Positions 37,601-43,040 of a stretch of DNA of 64,000 nucleotides are shown here, piece after piece. Numbering within the stretch: position 1 is the first letter of the stretch; each line of letters opens with the position of its first letter. This DNA comes from Bedellia somnulentella (lineage: Eukaryota > Arthropoda > Insecta > Lepidoptera > Bedelliidae). The stretch spans positions 806,001 through 870,000 of the forward strand of contig OY755189.1 of assembly GCA_963576735.1 (NCBI GenBank). Reading direction: 5' to 3'. Under the pieces are notes generated by a model that had not been told where the DNA came from, searched no databases, and saw nothing but the letters and a program-made list of their open reading frames with translations. A program made the position numbers and the translations under genes.

Positions 37601-39793
37601 GACCAGGCCTACACTGCAACTTGTTTGTGTGTTTCCAAAACGAACGAAAATCATTTTTTACATGATGTGAGGCTAATATATCCATTTTTATTTGGTTTTC
37701 ATTATCCTGACACCATTTCTTAGCCTTAGCTTTCATAGCTTAGCCATGTGGGTTTTCTCACGATGTTTTCCCTCATCGTTATCAATCATGATGAATTAAC
37801 CACATATGACTTTAGAAAAGGCACATTGGGTCGGAATAGGGATTCCACGCTTTTCTGTATGATAGGCGGGAGTTACGTTTCAATATTTTTATAACGTTTT
37901 TATTACATCTAAGGTTGCAGCCACCAGAAACACAATGGCGCCGGTCTACGCTTCGTAACATGAATATTTTTGGGTCGCATGTTTTGCACAACGTCAAGGA
38001 ACATCGTTAGATCTAAACTGAGATGGTGCAGAATTTGTAACAACTTTTTACGACGAAGAGGTTACAACATGTTTTTATTTCTACCATACCCCTATCAACT
38101 TCCAAATGAAGCTGTGGAGTTTCTATCTCTGAAGCTCCGGCTATCCCTTTTTGGGATTTATGACCGTCAGTATGGTTAGGTAAGTTAAATATGAAACTTA
38201 AAACAAAAACATGGGGCGTAAACATTTTTATATTTTTTTATTTTACTAAATGCAGTATAAGGGTATATGACGAAGTAGATAATAGTTGCGTACAAAACTA
38301 AACTGGAATGATATATATTTGCTTCCAAAATAGAGACGATCGGAATATTAAGTGAGTTCAAATTTCGCATTTAGCAGCGGTGCTAGGAGCAGTAGCTTGG
38401 TAGTGAGGCGGGTCAGGAGCCATGCCTACGGTGTTCTGCAGGGTGTTCTTCGTCAACTCACCAGTCTTCGCATAACTCTTACTGAACTTTTGCGTATTAT
38501 CCTTCAGCCTGAATCCGTAATCACAATTCATGGTTTGTGAGAAATAATATTTATCTTCAGGCGCTATTTTATTTCGTCGACGCAAATACTCCTCGCGGCC
38601 AAATTCTGGGGGTGGCTTGTAAATGATTTCAGTGAGCTCAGGTTTCACTGGTCTCATTATTGGGTCCCAACTGAGGTCTGTTTTCGGTCTCGCAAGTCTC
38701 GGGTCTTCTTTGGGATCGCCGAGACCGATGTCCACCAAGGAATGGCCGGACCACAAATGATCTATTCCTGGTACGAAAATCCCGTCTCTGATGGGTGCCC
38801 TCCTTCTGTTGTAACCAGCTGATATATTGTCCCTTGTTATTGCTGCCATGCCATCTTTGAAAACGGAAATCATAATGTCTTCTTCCCGATAGTTAGTTGG
38901 TTTTCTTTGCAATATCGCAGTTTCTCTAATTTTATCCTCATTTTTTCGCATCCAGGTTAGTCTCATCGAGTTCTCTTTGTCATAGCTCTCTGTGAGGAAA
39001 GCTATTAACTTAGGGTCGCGTATATCTTTTTGTGGCATTTTAACAAGTTTATATTATCGGGTTCGTTTGGTTTAATTAAATATTTCTTAGAAAAGGGCAA
39101 AATGCAAAATATCGTTTTAGTTATGTTAAGGAGTTACGTCAATATTTGTCAAAAAAAGTATGTGACTTTGATATTTGGTGCATATATAGGGATAATCTGC
39201 GTACCAGTGATAGTTTATTATTATTTTTTAAGTCGAGGCCGCATAGGTTTGTTTCCCGTAGTAAGCACATTAATATTCTAAATAATTGTGTTTTTTTCTT
39301 AGAAGTGAAAGTTATTTCAGTGAGTAATATAGTTAAATATTATATATTGTCGAGTCATACCATAAGTTATATCCATAACTTATCTTTAGAACTAACTTGA
39401 TTTTTGTTATTTATTTACATAATCACGGCTATAAATACGGAGGAGGGGTTGCCAGAGCTTAAATATAAGAAACTCCTCAGCCACATTTGGAAGTTTATAG
39501 GGGATAAGATGCTAGAAATAAGGTATCGTTGGTGATGAGTCTCCAACCGCATCGCCCAAAAACCACTTAAAACAACCCCATACCCTTCGTAGGTAAAAAG
39601 GGGTAGTGACATTCTAAGCCGGCACTACACGGTAATATAAAAATTAAAATAAAAAAAAAATCGCTCCTTTTAGTTCTGCAGTCGGCAAAAGAATATAAAA
39701 TATTTTGAACTCACCGTTAATCTGGACTAAACTTCCATGTATTATTTTTAAACTTGTTGTTAGCACAAATAACAAAACTAGAAAACACTGCAT
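10628..39793 (-). CDS. NRF-6-like transmembrane acyltransferase gene B, complete, 13 exons
   Basis: Predicted 642-residue membrane acyltransferase-3 protein. Exons in transcript order: 39793-39715, 28492-28356, 26671-26519, 24564-24423, 18745-18619, 17984-17897, 17217-17051, 16122-15937, 15603-15424, 14681-14531, 13806-13629, 13177-13035, 10825-10628. Every junction has GT...AG and the phases agree (sum 1929 nt). Residues 1-20 form a signal peptide (MQCFLVLLFVL). Residues ~28-123 are the cysteine-rich NRF domain (LDDWNLC, EYCMV, RGVCVTRC). Residues ~135-162 are a membrane helix. From ~200 on is the acyltransferase domain, with R213-X10-H224 (RVLAIHCVIFSH), the family's signature pair, then LTPTAVFALW, GHTWYLAVDMQL and the C-terminal VELPFTQL. 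Family members are multipass membrane proteins, in worms linked to lipid or drug transport in epithelia. Substrate unknown. Start chosen because it gives a signal peptide and a phase-1 donor matching exon 2. Confidence 0.9.
11104..12067 (+). mobile_element. Helitron-like non-autonomous element
   Basis: Begins tctatacttataataaatct, contains a gtct repeat (11226-11250) and the phrase ctactcgacggattttaacg, and ends cccgtgcgaagttggg...ccactagt. The TC start and CTAGT end resemble Helitron termini. No helicase gene is present. It abuts an RTE fragment on the right. Confidence 0.55.
12068..12815 (+). mobile_element. RTE-clade LINE, 5'-truncated copy
   Basis: ORF 12050-12637 gives the C-terminal half of an RTE reverse transcriptase (FVYLGSLFTRDGKCDEDIER, YGSECWVWQ, MLRWFGHIERM). 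A frame break follows at about 12560, where two adjacent perfect palindromes (12548-12563, 12564-12581) occur. The element ends ctctgcctaccccaatggga...gcgtgagaatatg with a tatg-repeat tail. The longer copy of the same family at 31590-32325 is better preserved. It lies in the last intron of gene B. Confidence 0.85.
14150..14345. mobile_element. Decayed tRNA-like SINE remnant
   Basis: Contains gatttcaatccccgggg, resembling a B box, and ccgcgcttggccagcatggt, a phrase typical of the 3' half of lepidopteran SINEs. Ends are not clear. Confidence 0.4.
14440..14475 (-). pseudogene. Decayed copy of the gene B exon 10 donor edge
   Basis: Plus-strand aaccttattctcacgaagct copies caccttattctcactgagct at the real donor (14531) 80 bp away. 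The neighbouring ggactccat matches tgactccat. On the minus strand, GVKLSENK of the exon corresponds to GVQLRENK here. Confidence 0.6.
14965..15240 (+). mobile_element. Decayed RTE reverse transcriptase fragment
   Basis: Reading gatgaaaactgatgatggta onward gives KTDDGRIVCSKPEVL then REVKKFYGQLYTS, the start of the RT domain of RTE elements. Stops and shifts follow. Confidence 0.65.
15822..15895 (-). pseudogene. Decayed copy of the gene B exon 8 donor edge
   Basis: Plus-strand accaagtatgttctatatac...ttggtatccagatggttgtt parallels caccaagtatgtcccataca...ccggtgtccaagtagttgtg at the real exon edge (15937). Roughly three quarters of bases match over about 65 bp, and the relic lies 110 bp away. Confidence 0.6.
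16404..16655 (-). mobile_element. SINE-1 copy
   Basis: Full-length, tail catacatacatacatatact at the left, cactacacagc at the right. It sits in the intron between gene B exons 7 and 8. Confidence 0.85.
16830..17010 (-). mobile_element. RTE 3' fragment
   Basis: Contains cgatcgccactttgtacgat, reverse of the RTE 3' phrase, then the stretch for KSV/RRTHLDQIE-like codons (gatcaca...gtggactaaatcctcctcgg). It ends about 40 bp before gene B exon 7. Confidence 0.65.
17361..17727 (-). mobile_element. SINE-2 copy
   Basis: Near-complete copy: tail agcataacataaacg at the left; tRNA-like head with gggctatcacggttg at the right. It closely matches 3240-3606 and 57462-57833. Confidence 0.85.
18057..18262 (-). 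mobile_element. SINE-3 (tRNA-like) copy forming a fold-back
   Basis: Positions 18114-18187 on the minus strand fold as a near-complete tRNA: acceptor stem gacacgg/ctgtgtc, D arm gctcaattggcagagc, anticodon stem tcggg/cccga with loop gcgtata, T arm gggttcgattcccgc. A second, inverted copy of the 3' part follows at once (gcgggttcgattcccgcctg, 18199-18240). Base 33 of the loop is C rather than T, which argues against a working tRNA(Tyr). Confidence 0.75.
18920..19288 (-). repeat. 3' LTR of the Ty3/gypsy-type element
   Basis: 369 bp. In element orientation it starts tgtaaagaaaactatagttt and ends in cactataaaataatatta. It contains the same 77-codon chance ORF as the other LTR. Confidence 0.9.
19365..21494 (-). 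CDS. Pol, second part: RT core, RNase H, integrase
   Basis: A 709-codon open frame. Residues 1-50 hold the RT block with LPFGLKTAP and the catalytic FIDD (43-46). RNase H follows (IYTDAS near 188). The integrase zinc finger is near 380-425 (H..H..C..C with HSDLSHIG and CTICIKN). The DDE core has CSIDTIGG, ILSDQYPG and NGLNERLNQ. The ATG at 21494 is only an internal codon: the frame really continues from the upstream ORF through a shift near 21570-21600. The C-terminus (KIGPYKIIEKIS) fits a gypsy-type integrase tail. Nothing suggests env. Confidence 0.92.
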   Translation of the reverse strand: MTQEGHYQWTCLPFGLKTAPAIFQRIMCNIIRKHNLGEFTVCFIDDILLFSKSFSDHIRYLKQLFQAIQSEGMKLKFSKCTFAADSVKYLGHVIQNNSVRPLKDNLISIKNFPIPKTPKNVRLFLGKINFYHKYVPNIAIKLEPLHNLLRKGQPFIWTDKCQESFEEMKHILCSQPILTIYDPNLPIHIYTDASILGVGAVLKQKQKNNEEKPVAYFSKKLNEVQKRKKAVYLECLAIKECVQYWQHLLIGRKFTVFTDHKPLENMNIKCRTDEELGDLTHYLSQYDFQIKYSPGRYNVEADCLSRNPVLEPEENLEEQLKIVNMITIEDILQDQNQNEYIQSKRDKLYTKNNVYYKKVREKEKIIISEKLSIELMKKIHSDLSHIGIKQMQKMISTVYTAENMTKNIKIICESCTICIKNKSRGKNKYGLMSQLGPAKKPFQICSIDTIGGFGGSRSTKRYLHLLSDHFTRYAYILTSSRQNANDFIKLIKSCTECDDIEVILSDQYPGINSRDFKSFLDEKNIQIIFTAVNSPFSNGLNERLNQTLVNKIRCKINEQDTRMAWTTVAHNCVKKYNETVHTVTGYAPKYLLYGTDVTILPNELKQERTKHDLIQDRRRALENSIKSHNYNKTIYDKHRKYIDFNVGDMVFVENGNKLNRKKLDELKIGPYKIIEKISTSIYKINTDHKRSESNYFHISKLTPAPAIYV
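21491..22435 (-). CDS. Pol, first part: aspartic protease and start of RT
   Basis: 314 codons. The protease active site is DSGSN (residues 22-26), followed by hydrophobic FLVGLDC. The RT fingers follow (FAAPVTLAYKREENR, RLCIDFRDLN). The last ~30 codons are out of frame: the RT pattern expected after the DLIEK block is found in the next frame, so a single-base indel near 21570-21600 has broken pol. It starts 2 bp after the gag stop codon. A programmed shift is unlikely because the break lies inside the RT domain. Confidence 0.88.
   Translation of the reverse strand: MPPLIKIKLLLNKNIEVSGIYDSGSNVSLINSKILKIKQNKGTLPNDTNLKTINGVKKAIGIISLDIAIFDIEKKMNVFVIDNENFDYDFLVGLDCIQEFHLVQDENLKIHQKLPTQNKERVSKETNTDIDSKELKMDNIINYNESFKTEDFRICINHLSFEEQTIIDDLITENQSVFATDKYDIGKVKGYEAHIDLQVEKYCSKRPYRCTVEDKKEIESQIAKLLEKNIIEESYSPFAAPVTLAYKREENRKSRLCIDFRDLNKIVVPQSQPFPLIEDLIEKQEIVNIFQRWTLILLFGPYHCVSQIYTKRHL
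22438..23550 (-). CDS. Gag-like polyprotein of the LTR element
   Basis: 370 codons, starting MEKLKFTFQIKP. The middle matches retrotransposon gag (RNSRACQWMEVFEKECER, WYSSMM, KYQTGSLVEYAVKKERLLLE), the capsid region that assembles the particle. Near the end lies CNICDKLNKGDRYHPEDSC, a C-x2-C...H...C cluster in the place of the usual zinc knuckle. The protease/RT frame begins right after its stop. Confidence 0.9.
   Translation of the reverse strand: MEKLKFTFQIKPTVDGKSNFIAITSIATLDDKVYLIPEEYQAISLHKHIQTTKTYVTLKSTLKKRYQTRNVWIKTTEEILKTYVDETGNMIFQDQFLEEINQEQSPAVSKMTLEDPIVKILEKLVEDKQNEEKKSMKKLAERFVIEKFSGRNSRACQWMEVFEKECERFNIVKEEEKIEILRLFLDKTCIDWYSSMMIKFGLQSEWSEWKSSFLQTYTSKGWTDSKYALTFKYQTGSLVEYAVKKERLLLEIRKTMDEGTLIDIIAVGLPDFITDRINKEEIVHAKDLFNELGRLEHLVQKRRIIKRKEDSKPVREKCNICDKLNKGDRYHPEDSCWFKPKLNTEKDKKQIKLINNSELECELQYEDQKN
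23576..23944 (-). repeat. 5' LTR of the Ty3/gypsy-type element
   Basis: 369 bp, offset from the other LTR by exactly 4656 bp with no difference seen. Confidence 0.9.
23945..24115 (-). mobile_element. RTE 3' end, split from its tail by the LTR element
   Basis: Starts catatactcatgccataagc and includes gatcgcatctttgtacgatc and the codons for the RTE C-terminus in reverse. Its cacatacatata tail lies left of the LTR element at 18908-18919. Confidence 0.75.
24160..24403 (+). mobile_element. LINE 3' UTR fragment
   Basis: Non-coding LINE 3' end terminating actgtattgtctgaataaat then attattatt. A related end in reverse lies at 35585-35700. It ends 20 bp before gene B exon 4. Confidence 0.5.
24613..24826 (+). 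mobile_element. SINE-1 copy
   Basis: ctgtgtagtgtcggcttaga to gccgtgagtatatgtatgta, with a small internal deletion after cttccggggg. Confidence 0.85.
25031..25267 (+). mobile_element. SINE-1 copy, second subfamily
   Basis: Differs from most copies by gtcactacccctttctaccc and acgggtgtcgtaagag, variants also seen at 42176-42428 and 39421-39632. Confidence 0.8.
25394..25625 (-). mobile_element. SINE-1 copy
   Basis: ataatcacggctatatttcc to cggcactacacgg; opposite orientation to its neighbours at 25031 and 25954. Confidence 0.8.
25954..26185 (+). mobile_element. SINE-1 copy, diverged
   Basis: gtgtatcggcttaaaatagc to tatagccgtgagtgtaa; many substitutions. Confidence 0.7.
26672..28299. other. Gene B intron, no element recognised
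   Basis: AT-rich intron between exons 2 and 3. It has a short cacaca run (27587-27609) followed by a GC-richer patch with gtgacgtcatgacgtgagtc (two TGACGTCA-like sites at about 27612-27631). No coding exon was found. Confidence 0.4.
28300..28326 (-). pseudogene. Decayed copy of the gene B exon 2 donor edge
   Basis: Plus-strand acttacacttaataagccca resembles acttactctcaacaagtcca at the real donor (28350). It is short, so chance is possible. Confidence 0.4.
28574..28770 (-). mobile_element. SINE-1 copy split by a LINE (rest at 31145-31170)
   Basis: The 3' two thirds end at gtgggtagaatggggta. The missing head, gggtagtggcattctaagct, is found at 31145. The pentamer gggta is duplicated at the two edges of the LINE. 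Confidence 0.8.
28771..31144 (-). mobile_element. CR1/Jockey-like LINE, 5'-truncated, inserted in SINE-1
   Basis: ORF 31072-29684 (462 codons) and its shifted continuation 29840-29529 encode a reverse transcriptase: YRPISILPFLSKVLERLV, FQSGFRPSHST, LLDFSSAFNTVD, GVPQGGVLSPLLF and the catalytic YADDL. The C-terminal block is WNALPVEIRQAKS. One frameshift separates the two ORFs near 29700-29840. The 3' UTR runs to 28771 and ends in ttcta repeats on the minus strand. A SINE-2 sits in that UTR. Target duplication gggta at 28766-28770 and 31145-31149. Confidence 0.88.
29058..29428 (+). mobile_element. SINE-2, complete, with 13-bp target duplication
   Basis: Head aaccgtgatagcccagtggg with B box tgttcaaatcctgggtc, tail gcttatgcttatgcttat. 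Flanked by atataaatactat at 29045-29057 and 29429-29441. This is the best reference copy of the family in the window. Confidence 0.92.
31590..32325 (+). mobile_element. RTE-clade LINE 3' copy
   Basis: ORFs 31613-32029 and 32048-32293 are one frame interrupted by a TGA at 32027-32029 (MLR, stop, FGHIERMDDRKL). The second ends GRPRRTHLDQIESALKKAG...RTKWRSIVSVYPNGK and the element ends ctctgtctaccccaatggga...gcgtgagtatatg. It shows that the fragment at 12068 has the same layout. Confidence 0.85.
32330..32986. other. AT-rich intron stretch, nothing recognised
   Basis: Contains an aaat repeat at 32489-32526 and a T-rich block. No ORF or element with support. Confidence 0.4.
33608..33705 (+). repeat. 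tRNA-like block with stretched A-box to B-box spacing
   Basis: A box tggcgtagcggta and B box gggttcgtatct are both present, but separated by a longer spacer than a tRNA allows. Probably a SINE head with an internal insertion. Confidence 0.4.
34120..34335 (-). mobile_element. Degenerate SINE-1 copy
   Basis: catgagtatatgctaacaac ... aaagggtagccatagc ... gatgggtcacaagctgcatc; in order but heavily mutated. Confidence 0.6.
34546..34880 (+). mobile_element. SINE-2 copy with variant head
   Basis: Head gttagtggtagaacatcgct and gagagttcgattcctgggtc. The B box here is closer to a functional tRNA (gttcgattc) than in other copies. The body and 3' end match the family. Confidence 0.75.
35027..35480 (+). 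mobile_element. LINE C-terminal fragment with 3' UTR
   Basis: 74-codon ORF with YGRRVWTHILPHILNQLPKQ, a C-terminal pattern of CR1-like LINE reverse transcriptases. It is followed by codons for KKYFIDGKC and an AT-rich 3' UTR. Confidence 0.6.
35726..35844. mobile_element. 119-bp hairpin MITE
   Basis: Arms caccaggagggcaagcacga and its near-exact reverse tcgtgcttgccctgctggtg, about 25 bp each, enclose ~70 bp. No clear target duplication. It sits beside two LINE 3' ends of the aataataatttattt type (35585, 35866). Confidence 0.55.
35866..37737 (-). mobile_element. LINE reverse transcriptase, 552-codon open frame
   Basis: ORF 37736-36078 is uninterrupted over the whole RT domain: GGKSPGHDGLSIEHLKYAG, NNYRPISLATVVSKVFDSML, FGFRPGLSTETAV, FLDLSKAFDLV, GVRQGGLSSP, the catalytic YADDMVLLS, then KYLGHILTPDLKDDEDIER. 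The endonuclease is absent (5'-truncated at 37737, where a SINE-2 fragment begins). The 3' UTR runs to a ttattattatt tail at 35866. The open frame over 1.6 kb suggests a fairly young copy. Clade uncertain (RTE- or CR1-like). Confidence 0.87.
37740..37860 (-). mobile_element. SINE-2 fragment
   Basis: agccatgtgggttttctcac ... ccctcatcgttatcaatcat ... gacttta; lacks the head and the 3' end. Confidence 0.65.
38060..38172 (+). mobile_element. SINE-1 3' half
   Basis: tttatttctaccatacccct to gggatttatgaccgtcagta. It ends about 190 bp from the stop of the nested gene. Confidence 0.65.
38358..39038 (-). CDS. Intronless 226-aa protein nested in intron 1 of gene B
   Basis: An uninterrupted 226-codon frame from ATG 39038 (MPQKDIRDPKLIAFLTESYD) to stop 38358. 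The sequence is hydrophilic and rich in Lys, Arg, Asp and Pro, with no signal peptide or membrane segment. Codon use is balanced, unlike the surrounding AT-rich intron. Blocks such as DPIMRPVKPELTEIIYKPPP and YYFSQTMNCDYGFRLKDNTQ look like the extended, proline-spaced style of cilium or sperm-axoneme inner proteins, but I do not recognise the family, so this is a guess. An AATAAA on the minus strand at 38242-38237 lies 115 bp past the stop. It lies 677 bp downstream of gene B exon 1 on the same strand. It could be a testis-type nested gene or an old retrocopy. Confidence 0.75.
   Translation of the reverse strand: MPQKDIRDPKLIAFLTESYDKENSMRLTWMRKNEDKIRETAILQRKPTNYREEDIMISVFKDGMAAITRDNISAGYNRRRAPIRDGIFVPGIDHLWSGHSLVDIGLGDPKEDPRLARPKTDLSWDPIMRPVKPELTEIIYKPPPEFGREEYLRRRNKIAPEDKYYFSQTMNCDYGFRLKDNTQKFSKSYAKTGELTKNTLQNTVGMAPDPPHYQATAPSTAAKCEI
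39102..39281 (+). CDS. Possible 59-aa single-pass membrane micro-protein
   Basis: ATG at 39102 (MQNIVLVMLRSYV), then CQKKYVT, a hydrophobic helix (LIFGAYIGIICVPVIVYYYF), a positive SRGR stop-transfer and a short tail ending STLIF. It starts 63 bp from the start of the 226-aa gene on the opposite strand, so the two may share a promoter. The positive-inside pattern suggests a real small integral membrane protein. No homologue is recognised. A start at 39030 in the same frame is also open, and splicing beyond 39258 (gtaagc) is possible. Confidence 0.35.
   Translation: MQNIVLVMLRSYVNICQKKYVTLIFGAYIGIICVPVIVYYYFLSRGRIGLFPVVSTLIF
39421..39632 (-). mobile_element. SINE-1 copy, second subfamily
   Basis: aatcacggctataaatacgg to cggcactacacgg. 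It lies 80 bp downstream of gene B exon 1. Confidence 0.8.
39715..39793 (-). promoter_or_regulatory. Gene B first coding exon and start codon
   Basis: ATG at 39793-39791. Exon 1 codes a signal peptide and ends with a single base before gtgagt at 39714-39709, matching the phase of exon 2. Upstream (39794-39960) is AT-rich; I could not fix a TATA box or initiator with confidence. Confidence 0.6.
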
Positions 39794-40324
39794 TTTGGTG
39801 TCGATTTAAACAATTCACTTCTAAATAACCATTATATTATTTACCGATTATTTGGCTTAACAGATTTAAAGCCCAGATTCAAGAAAAAGTATTTTACTTT
39901 TTTTCACTCAGAAACGCGCGCTCTATAAACTTATGTTGGCTGTATAATCTAATACCCGGATTCGTAAAAAAACTATAATTTTAAAATTGCACGCTAAAAG
40001 CGCGTATGTGTTGTTAGCCGAACGAAATATAAAGAGTTGATAGTAAGTTAATCTGGTCGAAGCGCATTACACAACACAATGCTAAGGACACCCTTCTCTG
40101 TTGCATTTAACATATCAAATACTCTTAACATTCATAGGAGGCGTCCGTGGCCTACAAGTTTTGAGCGCCAATTACAGCAAGTTTATGGATTTATTTTTCG
40201 GACTATAGATTTGAGTTTATTTTAGGGGTTTGGTTCTTAAACCTTATAGGAGTTCGGAATCATATTTTTATCATGTTCGGGGCCGTGCTAGAATAGCTGT
40301 TTAGTGTTAGAATAGAGTAAATAG

Positions 40325-40490
40325 AACAAAGGCAAGCGTCCGAAGTATGAAGAATAAAAGAGTATGTGTGAGAATATTGATGGATGTAAACGAAGCTAGA
40401 GAGGTTTGTCAGGATCGTTCAAAGTGGCGATCGATAGTCGTGCCTACCCCAATGGTAACTAATGACGTGAGTAGATGTATGTATGTATGT
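40325..40490 (+). mobile_element. RTE 3' end fragment
   Basis: caagcgtccgaagtatgaag ... caaagtggcgatcgatagtc ... gacgtgagtagatgtatgta. A second worn copy lies at 40660-40757 (ctgcctgtcccaatgggcac ... ggcgtgagcat). Confidence 0.75.
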
Positions 40491-40892
40491 TAGAATAACA
40501 CTATTCCATCCCTGACCGTTGGCCATGGAATTTTATGTTATTAGAGGGCGATCTGTTCGAAGATCCATTTCCAATGACCCCTTTTTCAAAACCCCTTATC
40601 CGACAGCATTAAATATACATTTGTTTTAATTTTTACAGCTAAAGCTGTTGTGCGAAAACATTGATGAATGATGATGTAGCTCGAGAGGTTTGCCATAGTA
40701 CAAAGTCTCCATTGTTAGTTTCTGCCTGTCCCAATGGGCACTATTGGCGTGAGCATTGTATTGAATATCTAAAATATCATGAAAATATATCAATATTCTT
40801 GTAAATTCAATTACTTAGGTGTAAAATATTGCCAAGATTGAAAAATGAATGTTAAGGCACATATATCGATGAAATTAAAGTAGCACAATAAA

Positions 40893-41752
40893 TCTATACT
40901 AATATTATAAAGCTGAAGCGAGTTTGTTTGTTTGTTAGTTTGAACGCTAGGATATCAGGAACTACCCAATCAAATTAAAAAAATATTTTTGTGTTGAATA
41001 GTCCATTTATTGAGAAAGGTTTTAGGCTATATATCATCACGCTGCTACTATTAGGAGCAAAGAATCAGCGAAAGATGCTGCATTAACGGGGAAAATTATT
41101 AATATTTGCAGGCTTCCGTTGTGTGCGCTGCGTAAACGGTTGAAGTTACCCAAAAAGTATGTAACGAAGAATTATTCCTCTTTAAACGATCTAAAAAAAT
41201 ACCACATCAGTTTATGTCTAGCTTTTAAGATTGACTCACTATAGCCCTTTTTATGGTTATCAAATTTGGTCGAATAATTTGAACGTTTTTGTTCATGAAA
41301 ACTTCATGTGGGGATTATTACTAATAAATAAAGGATAAATCAAGAAAAGAAAAGTTTCGACACAGGCGGGAATCGAACCCGCGATCTCGGGTATACGCCC
41401 CCGTCGTCGCTCTGCCAATTGAGCTACCGTGTCAATGGCTGCCAGTGCGAAATTCCTCTATCCTATAAAACATCCGAAATATACTTTCAACATCTCATTG
41501 TGTAATACCTAATACTAACTCAATACACTTTCATTTTGTAGTAGTTTTTTTATATTTATGGCTAAGTTTTTTTTTCACACGGCCAATTATATGTCGCATT
41601 GTCAAGATCGGGTTGTCTTGTGCCGGGTTAGTATGTTCTTCTGCCACAAGAAAACAAAAAAATATATCATTTGCGCAGAAGTAATTTAAATTATATTATT
41701 TCTTATTTAAAAATACAAATTTACGCGGACGAAGTCGCGGGGAACAGCTAGT
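40893..41752 (+). mobile_element. Helitron-like element carrying a SINE-3
   Basis: Starts tctatactaatattataaag, gtttgtttgtttg; ends ttacgcggacgaagtcgcgg...acagctagt. Same family as 32987-34437. A SINE-3 is nested at 41290-41452. Confidence 0.6.
41290..41452 (-). mobile_element. SINE-3 copy
   Basis: Reverse orientation; tRNA-like part at 41360-41433 with gggaatcgaacccgcgatct and gccaattgagctaccgtgtc. The anticodon arm has extra bases (cgtcgtcgctc), so it is not a functional tRNA. Confidence 0.75.
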
Positions 41753-42175
41753 ATAATTATATTCAGCCAATACGGATGGATTAAAAGGAATTCTGTGGTT
41801 ATTTTAAGTGTCTATCTATTATCGAAATATTGATCAAATAAGAGCGGAAACTATAAGAGCCACACCTATATTTATTCTAAACAAACTTTTAGTACTTAAT
41901 TTTACAGCGGCAACGGCTGTTCATCTTTTTTTACTTTCTTACAATTCATAACAAAAAAACAACGGCAGCGGAGTCTGTTTTACCGTTTAGCTACGGAACC
42001 CTACCAAGCGACTAAGTTATAATTAGTGACTTTTTTATTACACTTGATTAAACTGAAGGATAAAAAAAGTGAATTTATTTATAACCTAAATGACATTTAC
42101 AAGCATAAAAAATGATTACTCAATTAGTCTCCACTTATATTACAAGGAAATCATTTATTTGTGTGTTAATTTGCC

Positions 42176-42428
42176 GTGTAGTGCCGGCTTAGAATGTCAC
42201 TACCGTTTTCTACCCACGGATGTTGTAAGAGGCGACTAAGGGTATAGGACTTTTTATAAAGTGGTTTTTGGGCGATGCTGTTGGAGACCCATCATACTAT
42301 ATACATACGATACTTTATTTCTACCATCTTGTCCTCTATCAACTTCCAAATGTGGCCGAGGAGTTTCGAGCTCTTAACATCTGGCTACCCCTTTTTGGGA
42401 TTTATAGCCGTGAGTATAAGTATGTATG
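42176..42428 (+). mobile_element. SINE-1 copy, second subfamily
   Basis: gtgtagtgccggcttagaat to gccgtgagtataagtatgta. A more decayed copy follows at 42640-42848 (ends gatagccgtgagtgtattc). Confidence 0.8.
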
Positions 42429-43040
42429 TAATTTGTCTGTCTGTATTGAAAATGCTACGAAAGCACTCAACCATTGTTTTTTTCTTACTTAACCTATACC
42501 CATCAGAAGAAGCATATGCTTTATATTAAAAAGCTAATTCTTATATTGGGTGAGCAGTGATTGAAAAAACCTTACCCTAAGGAGAAAGGTAAGGATACCT
42601 TCAATTGAATCTTTTGTAGCCTGGTCTGATACGACACTCACGGAAAATGGGGAGTAGTGCTATTATAACCAGTGACAGATCCAGATGATATAAGAAAATT
42701 AATAAAAGTAGGTGATTCGGTTAGCAAGTCATCACAAACAATCTTGACTAACCATCTTTTCATCGTTTATTACTAAGTTATCCCAAACTGTTTGATTCCA
42801 AACCTCTCGCTACCCCTTTTTCAATGATAGCCGTGAGTGTATTCTGGTGTGTAGGTAACACCTAAAACACATACACTACAAGGTGAAGAAGCCAAGTTAA
42901 CAGCGATGATGTAACGGTATAGACAAGACAAGGGCAACCACACGATATGCGGCTAACTAAATTGTTATTAGGACCATTCGTATAGATAGCGATAGTAATT
43001 TGCTGATAAAAATAGAAAAACAATATTTATTGAGTTTATT

